Source: CAUZJO01 sp963580245
Lineage (GTDB): Bacteria > Sumerlaeota > Sumerlaeia > MVZB01
Direction: 5' to 3'
Assembly: GCA_963580245.1 (NCBI GenBank)
Contig: CAUZJO010000094.1
Coordinates: 1-19,374, forward strand
Length of the DNA stretch: 19,374 nucleotides
Shown: piece by piece, positions 1 to 10,000 of the stretch
Layout of the letters: each line of letters starts with the position of its first letter
Position numbering within the stretch: position 1 is the stretch's first letter
Translations under genes and position numbers: made by a program
The notes under the pieces: model-generated
The model's database searches: none
What the model was told of the DNA's origin: nothing
The model's input: the letters and a program-made list of their open reading frames with translations, nothing else

Positions 1-213
1 CGGTTCGAGGAAATCCCGTTGGCGCGCTTTGCCGTCCAGAATGCCGGCGATGTGTTCCTAACCCAGGCGCGCTTCATTGTCCAGACCCGGCAACTTGCCC
101 AGCGTCGCCACTGTGCGCTGACGCGGTTCCCGCGACGTGCGAACCGACTCCACCAGGGTCCAGTAATGATACGTCTCGCCATTCTTTTTGCGGTGATGTC
201 GCCTGAGAAACAT
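1..213 (-). pseudogene. IS4/IS1634-type transposase N-terminus, interrupted by an in-frame stop and cut by the window edge
   Basis: The likely start is the ATG at 213 (MFLRRHHRKKNG...), preceded by a good ribosome binding site, AGGAGG, about 10 bases upstream. The longer ORF reaching back to 285 is less likely. The N-terminus, with a short Lys/Arg-rich start, the pattern GETYHYW-LVES-R, and then RTVATLGKLPGL, is what I know from the amino end of IS1634-type (IS4 superfamily) DDE transposases. At 58-60 the frame meets TAG, yet it continues open to the window edge with transposase-like sequence (EHIAGILDGKARQRDFLEP). The expected residue at the stop is Trp, so a single TGG-to-TAG change explains it. 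The catalytic DDE part lies outside the window. The element's terminal inverted repeat would be expected around 280-400, but I could not identify it. Nonsense mutation is seen directly; the family assignment is from memory. Confidence 0.72.
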
Positions 214-339
214 GAGCGCGGACCCTCCTGGATCGCGCTCAATTTTGACAACGCGAAAGGCCCGTGGCAAGGGGGTGGTCTGCACTACATGGGCATGTCA
301 GAGACGGATTTGAACAAAATCAATCCTCCGTATCGTGCG

Positions 340-360
340 ATCACCCGAAAAATCACCCGA
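340..360. repeat. Short direct repeat, 9 bp twice
   Basis: ATCACCCGA occurs at 340-348 and again at 352-360, separated by AAA. It lies between the transposase start and the end of the cysteine-cluster pseudogene. It could be part of the insertion element's end, or chance; nothing else supports a function. Confidence 0.3.
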
Positions 361-413
361 CTGAAGCAAGTACTGCGGAAAATGGGTTAAGGAATCGCCG
401 AAAGGTTGAGCGC

Positions 414-1699
414 TTAAAACAACGCCGGCCGCGTGAGGTTGGCGAGGTTGGTGTTGGCGGCGTGGTTTTGGAGGAGCTTGATGAACTTTTCTTGCACGCC
501 GGTTGAGTGCTGGAGAATCATGTCGACCTCGGCGGCGGCGCGCAGCCAGGCCAGTTCATCGCAGGGCACTCCCTCGCGCAGCGAGATCAAGAGCGCGACG
601 AACCGCAGCTCGATCAGCGACAACACGGACAGGAAGTAGCCGAAGCGCAGCGTCTTGCTGCGATAGATGAGCGGGTTGGGGTAGAGGCGCGAGGCGAGAA
701 AATTGCGCTCGATCCGCTCGAAGCGCGGCAGGTTGGGCCGGACGAGTCGGTCGTAAGCGTCCAGGATTTGGCGGTGTTCGGCGGATTCGGGGCCTTGGGC
801 CAGCACTTCGCGCACGCCTTCGAAGACTTGCGGGACCTCGTCGCTCTGCTCCATGACGTTGATCAGGATGTTCAGATAGACCACGTCCAGTTCGGTGACC
901 GGCTCCAGCGCCTCGCAGTGGGCGTGCAGGGCGGCCGGGTCGAGCGTCCAGACTTGATTGAGGAGATCGACAAGCTCCGGCAAGCGGCAAACCGCCCGGC
1001 CATGCTGCTCGACGTGGGCGACCGCCTGGCCAAGCAGGTAGAGGCCCTGGGCCGGCGTGAATTCGTTCCGCGCGAGCCATTCGGACGCCCAACGCCAGAA
1101 ATAATCGAACGTCGCCCAATCGGGATGGGCGCCCCTCGCGAAGGTGGGCGGGTCGGCGCCGGGGCCGAACGAGATGCCCTGAAGCTTGGGATACCACTTG
1201 AAGACCTTGCCTGGGGCCGTCTCGCGTAGGCCGCCTTCGTCCGGCAGCAACTTGGCCGACGTCGGGCAGGTGTAGGACAGCGTCAGGTAAACGCCGGGGG
1301 GCGTCCCCACCGCCAGGCGTGGATAGCTTTGGCAAACCCCCGGCAGGACATCGTGGCCTCAGCGGTGCTGCGCGGTGCACGTCGAGTTGCCGCAGCCATC
1401 TTCGCCCACGAACGTGCAGTGTCCGTCCGAGTTCTGGCCGAACGCATGGCTCCGGCCCCCTTCTTTGCCGATTGCGAAACAAAGCTTTTCTCGATCTCCG
1501 GGGCGGCCAGCCCTGACTCCGACATCGCGCGGGTCATCGTCCGGTGTTCGCCGTCGCTGATGTTGATCCCCCAGGGCTGCCGGCAGCAGTGGCCCGAATT
1601 GCCACAGACGTAATCGGCATGCAGCCTGAGGACGCGGAAGACCGAGCCGTCGAATGGGCGGTCGTTAATCGAGATGGGGCGGGTTTGGGTCGCGGGCAT
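414..1699 (-). pseudogene. YkgJ/FliB-like cysteine-cluster protein, frameshifted and with an internal stop
   Basis: The gene starts near 1699 (MPATQTRPISIND...). It soon shows a cysteine-cluster motif, DYVCGNSGHCCRQPW, of the kind that binds Fe-S or zinc in YkgJ-like proteins and in FliB-type lysine N-methylases. This frame loses sense after about 1510-1450. A second frame then carries the expected continuation DGHCTFVGEDGCGNSTC, followed by CTAQHR-stop-GHDVLPGVCQSYPR. The cysteines and the PGVC-x-YPR pattern match the family, and the TGA lies at about 1350-1352. From about 1310 the frame stays open for 298 codons to TAA at 414, with a long helical C-terminal region typical of the FliB-like group. 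So there is one indel (a likely place is the A/G-rich run near 1455-1490) plus one nonsense codon. The role is uncertain: a methylase-like or metal-binding protein. No flagellin gene is nearby. The parallel open frame 556-1482 is a shadow. Confidence 0.6.
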
Positions 1700-3440
1700 C
1701 GTTGGAGCGTTCTCAATTATTGGTATCGACCCGCGCTCGCCCCTTCACAAGCGAATTTGGGTCAACTCCCCGATTCGCTTGTATTATCCTGGGGCGTGGC
1801 GTCTATTGGTGGCGTCTATTGTGAGTCGCATTCTTGGAGACGAGGTCCGCGCGCACTTGGATAGAATCTCTCTCATTCGGCCTCTCGGTTACGTCTTTCT
1901 TCTTTTTTGCGTCGTTTATATCAGCCTCAAGAACGACGTCTATTTCGATGACGCGTTCATTACGCTGGCCTACTCGCGCAACCTGGCGGCGGGCGAGGGG
2001 ATGGTCTACCGGCCGGGCGAGGCGGTGCTGGGGACGACCACGCCGCTGTGGTGCTGGCTCAACGCGCTCCCATTTCTGGTGATCGATGCGGAGCGACTGG
2101 GGAGCCTGGGGTGTCGCCTGTGGTTCATGGTGGCGACGCTGGGGGCGGCGATCGGCATCGCGCGGCTGGCGCGCCGGGGCGGATTCGGTCATTGGGGGTT
2201 GTTGGGGGCCGCCGGCTATGTCCTGCAGCCCGCTCACCATATTCTGTTCGGCTCGGAGGTCTCGCTGGCCGTTTGGCTGGCATGTGAGGGCCTGGTGGCC
2301 TTCTCGCGCGGGCGCGCGCTCGGCGCCGGATTGCTGGCGGGACTGCTCATCTTGACCCGGCCCGAGGCGGGATGTTTGGCCGCTCTGCTCTTCATCGGGT
2401 TCGTGATTGGTCACCGCGCTTGGCACCATCCGGTTCGGTTCCTGATCGGATCGGCAATCATCCTGATCCCCGCTTTGGCGTATCTCACCCATGCCTTCGG
2501 GTCACCGCTCCCGAATACGCTGGCGGCCAAACAGGCCCAACTCGGCGCGGGCGGCCACACACCTTGGGCCATTAGCATGGGACTGGGGACTTGGCGCTTT
2601 ATCGTGGTCGAGTGGTTGCGGGGTCCGTTCCTCCCAGCTTTTCTCTCGGTGCTCGGCGTCATCTGGATCGGCCGGTCGAGTTGGGATAGTTTTCGGTCCA
2701 AGGCAGAGGATCGGCTGGCCCGATGCGCGTTCTTTCTGGCCTTCGTCTGGGGAATCGTTCACGTGGCGGCGCTGACGACCTTGGGGATCGCTTTTTACCG
2801 TTGGTATCTGTATCCGCTGTGGCTCGCGGTGATGCTCGCGCTGTCCGCCGGTGCCGCCGCCAGCTGGAGATGGATGCAAGAGCGGGCCGCTTCTTCGCCC
2901 GAATCGCACGGCCGGCCCACGTCCCTGCCCGGCGCGGTGGCGGTGGCCATTGTGATCATGCTGCTGATCGGTTGGCAGGCCCGCTGGACCGGCGATCCGC
3001 CGTCGCTTCAACGGGAACGCCATCATGGTTACGTTCAGCTCGCGGCCAAGATGGAAGCCCTGGCCGCCGGTCAACCCGCCGAGGTGCTGGCCTACGAGGT
3101 CGGGGCGCTGGGTTTCCATCTACCAAACAATATCAGCGTATTGGATGAGTTTTACCTGGTTCGGCCCATGCCCGAAGATCGGAAGCTGCCCACCCGCGAT
3201 CAACTCATCGCCCAGGCTCGCCCGCGTTTTATTGTTGAGACGCTGCCGATCCGCAACGATCTCACCCAAGAGGCGCGCGCGGAGATGATGGCCCGCACCG
3301 CCCCGAGTTTTCGCTTATTCTACCCAACGGGGGTGAACAACAGGACCATTGCCTATTTGCCGGTCGACTATTCGCGCAATGCCTACGGTTTGCAGATCCT
3401 CTTCGACCGCGATATCGAGGCCGAAAGTAGAATGCCATGA
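1674..3440 (+). CDS. Polytopic GT-C fold glycosyltransferase (polyprenyl-phosphate-sugar dependent type)
   Basis: An integral membrane protein that probably transfers a sugar from a polyprenyl-phosphate donor on the outer face of the inner membrane. The open frame gives 588 residues from ATG 1674, but this overlaps the divergent gene and the inverted repeat. GTG at 1821 (539 residues) starts just before the first membrane helix (PLGYVFLLF) and is more plausible, although neither start has a strong ribosome binding site. After helix 1 comes the family hallmark YFDDAFITLAYSRNL-GEG-VY-PGE, then LGTTTPLW. The DD pair is the acidic motif of the first extracytoplasmic loop in GT-C enzymes. Further typical motifs are LTRPEA, GSPLPNTLAAKQ and FYRWYLYPLW. 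About 9-10 hydrophobic helices are followed by a soluble C-terminal region of ~150 residues beginning near EVLAYEVGALGF. It resembles AftB-like or PMT-like membrane glycosyltransferases; acceptor and sugar cannot be told. It stands alone, with 211 bp to clpB. Confidence 0.75.
   Translation: MGRVWVAGIVGAFSIIGIDPRSPLHKRIWVNSPIRLYYPGAWRLLVASIVSRILGDEVRAHLDRISLIRPLGYVFLLFCVVYISLKNDVYFDDAFITLAYSRNLAAGEGMVYRPGEAVLGTTTPLWCWLNALPFLVIDAERLGSLGCRLWFMVATLGAAIGIARLARRGGFGHWGLLGAAGYVLQPAHHILFGSEVSLAVWLACEGLVAFSRGRALGAGLLAGLLILTRPEAGCLAALLFIGFVIGHRAWHHPVRFLIGSAIILIPALAYLTHAFGSPLPNTLAAKQAQLGAGGHTPWAISMGLGTWRFIVVEWLRGPFLPAFLSVLGVIWIGRSSWDSFRSKAEDRLARCAFFLAFVWGIVHVAALTTLGIAFYRWYLYPLWLAVMLALSAGAAASWRWMQERAASSPESHGRPTSLPGAVAVAIVIMLLIGWQARWTGDPPSLQRERHHGYVQLAAKMEALAAGQPAEVLAYEVGALGFHLPNNISVLDEFYLVRPMPEDRKLPTRDQLIAQARPRFIVETLPIRNDLTQEARAEMMARTAPSFRLFYPTGVNNRTIAYLPVDYSRNAYGLQILFDRDIEAESRMP
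1747..1782. promoter_or_regulatory. Perfect 10-bp inverted repeat in a divergent promoter region
   Basis: ACAAGCGAAT (1747-1756) and ATTCGCTTGT (1773-1782) are exact reverse complements around a 16-base spacer. They sit between the start of the minus-strand cysteine-cluster pseudogene (1699) and the probable GTG start (1821) of the glycosyltransferase. The right arm runs into TATTAT (1782-1787), a possible -10 box for the plus-strand gene, with a weak TTGGGT (1757-1762) upstream at a long 19-base spacing. A dimeric repressor operator overlapping the promoter is a reasonable reading; an RNA hairpin is the alternative. The repeat itself is certain, its function is inferred. Confidence 0.45.
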
Positions 3441-3651
3441 TGTCCCCCGACCAGACCGATAAAAGCGTATCGAAATGCCGAGAACATGTATCATAGTGAC
3501 TCGAACCAAATCCGAGCGACCGTTTCAGATGACCCAAGCATCGGTGTAAGCGCCCTATTCCCAATGGTTTAGATTCATCCAGGCCTGCCACTCGATTGGA
3601 CTTAATCTTGCAATCTGACCAGCCTGAGAACGCTTTTCGGGAGGGATAAAA

Positions 3652-6328
<2,677 letters not shown>

Positions 6329-6608
6329 AAGGCCGGTTAAGTGTATCAGGTTTTGGCGAGCCTCAGAAATTCAAATCTGCGGCCACCTATACTTCTTATT
6401 TGCGCCCCGATCAGAAAGGCTGCCAGATGGATCTATATAAGACGCGAATATAAATGTCTTGAAACCGGTTCAAATCTTGGCATAATTGGACTAGTGGGGG
6501 ACCTAAAGAAGCGATATGAAGTTTCAATTATACTTAAAGATTCAGACAGTATTAGTAGTTATAGAGACCTATGAAAAACCAAGTTAGGTATGAATCGGGA
6601 GTCTTGTA
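6329..6608. other. AT-richer intergenic stretch without a recognisable gene
   Basis: Base composition drops clearly compared with the flanking genes, with many A/T words such as ATCTATATAAG, AATATAAATG and AATTATACTTAAAG. One open frame (GTG 6341 to 6574, 77 codons) spans it, but it has no recognisable similarity and no convincing ribosome binding site, and I do not call it. The stretch does contain a good promoter (see 6459-6486) and the ribosome binding site of the next gene. Composition suggests acquired DNA. Confidence 0.5.
6459..6486 (+). promoter_or_regulatory. Sigma70-like promoter with overlapping small inverted repeat
   Basis: TTGAAA (6459-6464), a 16-base spacer and CATAAT (6481-6486) each match the sigma70 consensus at five of six positions. 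The -35 region overlaps TTGAA-ACCGG-TTCAA (6459-6473), a small interrupted palindrome that could be an operator. It points at the truncated gene starting at 6609, leaving a leader of about 115 bases. Confidence 0.45.
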
Positions 6609-7067
6609 ATGGCAGCGCCCAAGAAGACAGCACGCAAGAAGAATAGCGCGAAGACAACGAGTTCAGCACAGTCTAAGCGTTGGTACATCTCTCAGAGCGA
6701 TGTGCCAGGCTACTCTCTTGAGGAAGCTTTGCGTATCCCGAAGGCACTTCTCGGGAACTGTGAGGGTGGTCCGGCAACACCACTAAAGGTTGCGTCGGTG
6801 TTGAGAGTCGCCCCAACGTCTGGTTCATTCGGTCATCGAGCGATCGCAGCCAAGGAGCGCGCTTATCCCCACGAGAAGGACCAGGGTCGTAAACGCGGTG
6901 ATATTGGTTCTCATTGGCATACTGTTCGTCTTGGGACCGGCTGGCGCGCCAAAAGGACCATCAAAGCCGGTAACGATGATTCAAACGGCGATGACCGAGC
7001 ATGGATCGTTACTCTTTCTGGATTTTCTTATCGTTTACGATTTTCAGATCGTCGCCGACCCGCTTAA
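6609..7067 (+). pseudogene. Truncated gene: N-terminal domain resembling TIR-like nucleotide-binding proteins
   Basis: ATG 6609 has CGGGAG seven bases upstream and a promoter further up, so the 5' end looks genuine. After a Lys/Ala-rich start (MAAPKKTARKKNS) comes a pattern I recognise: D-VPGYSLEEALRIPKAL, then PATPLKVASVL-VAPTSGSF. The same N-terminal module (VP-x-SLEEALR-P-A-I..., PT-PL-VA-AL-x-x-SPTSG-F) precedes TIR-like nucleotide-binding domains in a widespread bacterial family thought to act in defence or signalling. Similarity ends at TSGSF, residue 74 (about 6830). The remaining open frame to 7067 is low-quality sequence running antisense to the lipoprotein ORF and the end of the kinase gene, so the effector part has been lost. 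Base composition is lower in GC than the neighbours, consistent with transfer. Family recognition is from memory and moderately sure; the truncation is inferred. Confidence 0.5.
6825..6920 (-). CDS. Very short lipoprotein (31 residues) or truncated lipoprotein remnant
   Basis: From ATG 6920 the minus strand reads MPMRTNITAF, a hydrophobic core TTLVLLVGISA, then LLGC-D and a stop six residues after the cysteine. A charged start, hydrophobic core and lipobox-like LLGC at residues 22-25 make a convincing lipoprotein signal peptide. Mature residues would be only CDRSMTE. It lies 88 bp downstream of the kinase gene on the same strand, so it could be the last gene of that operon, an entericidin-like mini-lipoprotein. 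No clear ribosome binding site is visible. Alternatively it is the 5' stump of a longer lipoprotein cut at the junction near 6825-6830, where the plus-strand TIR-like fragment also stops. The signal peptide pattern is seen; expression is unproven. Confidence 0.4.
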   Translation of the reverse strand: MPMRTNITAFTTLVLLVGISALLGCDRSMTE

Positions 7068-10000
7068 CGGTGATCTGGTAGCGCGATCTGATGTCGCGAT
7101 TCATTTCCGTCCAGGAAAAAAGCTCGATCTCAAATGTATTCTCGTCGACGAGTCGCACGAATTTCACCCCCTTGAACCCCAATCGCTTTTCCTCAAATTC
7201 TGTCTGGAACCGCTTCTTATTGCGGCCTTCCATGTAGGGTTTCCTGAATGCGGATTCGGGTCGCTTGGGGTCGACAAACAGTTTGGAATAGGCGTCAAAG
7301 ATCTCATCGCGCGTTCGCTCGTCCTCGCGCGTCAGGCGAACGGCCCGGGTGATCTTTTTGGTCAGCTCCCTGGCCTCGGGCTCGGTGAGCGCCCCGGTGG
7401 GCGCCGGTTTGGGCGTGGGCGTGGGGGTCAAGGTTGGTTCGGGCGTGGGTTCGGCGGTCGGTGGGGGGGTCGGCTCGGGCGTTGGTTCGGGCGTCAGGTC
7501 GGGCGTGCGCGTGGGGGTTGGCGTCGGGGTGGGGGTTTTTGGAATCAAGTATTCTCCCCCGCGGGTCCATTCCGATTGGTAACGCGGCTCGTCCCGTTTA
7601 ACCCAGCGGGCCGCCAGGTCGAAGGTACGGTTTTCAGACGGGGTTTCGGTTTTGAACCGGTCCTCCGCGTCGAAGGCCAACGAGAAGACCTTGGGTTTGC
7701 CTTTGCTGTTTTCGCGGACCCAGCCCACCTCCAAATCGAAGTTTCCGGCCGGTTCGCTGAAGGCGCGACGGCTGATCGTGATCTTCCGCGTTTGCGGATC
7801 GTAGGGATTACGAGCGTGGTTGACCACCGGAGGACTGAGCAGCGTCTGGGCGTTGGCCGCGGCGTAGTCGAGGGATTGAGAAGCGATCGTGCGGCCCATG
7901 TCATTGGCCGTGACCCGACCCCCCAGCCACGCCTCGCGCAGTTGGTTATCCAGTGCGGCCTCATGGTTCGATGCCCATCCCACCCGGCCGCTTGCCGCTG
8001 TGGTGAGTTGCTCGTTGAAGTCGCGATCTTCTTGAGCGTATTGATCGAGCAACTGAATCTGCTCGTTCACCCGTTGCTCCATGTTGGGGTCGTTGATGTG
8101 GCAAGTGAGCCAGGCGATATCGGCGGCGCCAACCTTATTGACCAGTTGCAGGCGACTGTTGTCGTTCGCCCAGTTAAGGGTGCGTTTATAGGTTGTCTCC
8201 TCCCGTCGGAGTTCACTGAGCCGCCCCGCGTAGTCATGCACCGACCTGGTCAAAATCGGGTCCAGGGTCACTTGGGCGTCGAAGGTGATGAGCTGGGGAT
8301 CACCGGTCAGCTCACCCAAGAGTTCGCCGCCGTCGATCACGGTCTGAATCACGACATTGATCGGGGCGGTCGGATCGTTGATTTCCTCCTGATAGATCGA
8401 GTCGCCTTCAGTGCTTTCCGTTTCGAGGTAACCGGCCAGGTTCCCCGCATCAACGGTCTCAGGCGTGATGCGGTAAACGTACCGCGCCCCTTTGAAACCA
8501 AGGGCGTCCTCGGGCAGGTTCAACAGCCACTGACAATCCGCTTGCTGGTATTCGATCAATCCCTGGTGGACCGAGGGGATGGAGGCGCGGGCGACTTCGT
8601 GGATGGGTTGATCGGGCGTTAAACCGGGATTGCTCCAGTCGGCGTGCCAGGCGGCGACCGTCACATTGAGCGCGGCGATGGCCCGATCGCGGTCGCCCGA
8701 TGGGAATCCTTGGAAGATGGCGCTCAGATCCGACTGTCGGGCCGCGAAGTCATCGTCGCGCGCCATGTGTGCGTTGAGTTGTTCGATGGTTTGACCGAGC
8801 CGACTGAAGACATCGGCGTTTTGCGCATTGGTCTCAAGCCACCCTCGATTGACGAAGCGATCCATTGCCAGCACGTCTTCAAAGTCGCCGAGCGGCGCCA
8901 AGCCGCGGGTGCGCGCGTAGGCGTTGCCGGGGGAGTTGAGTTTGGCCATCAGGGCGCCCCATTCCTGCAAGGTCAGGTGATAGCCCAAGTCGACGCTGAC
9001 GACCTGCACCACGAATTCCTCGCTACGGTTGCCCATCGCGTCCACCGCATGGAAGCGATAATCCCCCGTCGGGTTGTAACGCAAGACGTCGCGAGTGACG
9101 GCTGCGCCATTGGCGTTGCGGATTCTGATGTCTCGCGAGTCGGAGATCGCATCGTTGGCCTCAAGTATCAGATCGATTTGCGGATCGTCGGGCAGCATCG
9201 TGAATTCTTTTTGGTTTGGGACCAGGCCTAGCGATTGGCCGCGCTGCTCGGCCCTTGCCGTCAGCATCGGCGGCGTGGTGTCGATCGTGACCTTGACCGC
9301 GTCGCTCGGATACGGTTGCGTGATCTGCGGGTCCTCATCGAAGGCCAGGCATTGGACGGTGTAAGTCCCGTCGGCGCCCAGGGCTTCGACGTTCAGGGGC
9401 GCGTTCAGCGAAAGTTCGGGTGGGGTGATCGTTTCGCCCGCCTCGTTGCGAATGGACCACGCATAGCGATTGAATCCACCGTCGGAAAAATTGGTCAACC
9501 ATACCTGGCGGGCGCCGATCTCGCCCACCAGCGCGACCTCGACCGGCTTCTCCACGTTTCTGACCTCGAGCGTCCACTCGGCCGGATCCGAGAGGAAATC
9601 CTGGTAGGCCGCCTGGGCCACGAATTGATAGTTTCCGCCGGGGATGTCGTTGACGGCGATCTCGGGACTGTCGGAGTTGCCCTCCTGAACCGTCTCGCCC
9701 ATCTCGTTGACCAGCTTCCAGGGATAGTTGAACGCAACGCCTTCCTGGGGTATTCCGATGTTTAGCTGGAACTGGGCGCGGGCCAGGCCCTGGGTAATTT
9801 GTTTGAGCCGGTCCGAATTGGGCGCCACGGCCAACGTCGGCCGGGCCGTCGCCGCCAGACGTAGCATGCGCCCCTCGGCCCGCAGTGCCTGAGCTTGCTC
9901 TCCGTTTTCCAAGGCCGCTTGGCGATAGCCGTTTAGTTCTTGATAACGCTCGGTCGCCGGTTGATCGAGGAACGCAACTTCAGTCGGCTCCTTCCACGCC

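Noticed and set aside
507..1229. Plus-strand open frame of 240 codons and minus-strand frame 556-1482
   Set aside because: Both are shadows of the cysteine-cluster pseudogene in high-GC DNA, with no recognisable domains.
6341..6574. 77-codon plus-strand frame in the AT-rich gap
   Set aside because: GTG start without ribosome binding site, spans the promoter, and no family resemblance.
6898..8622. Long plus-strand open frame of 574 codons with a hydrophobic start
   Set aside because: It is antisense to the kinase exterior region, Gly/Val/Arg-rich through the repeat linker, and its hydrophobic N-terminus is the reverse complement of the lipoprotein signal peptide.
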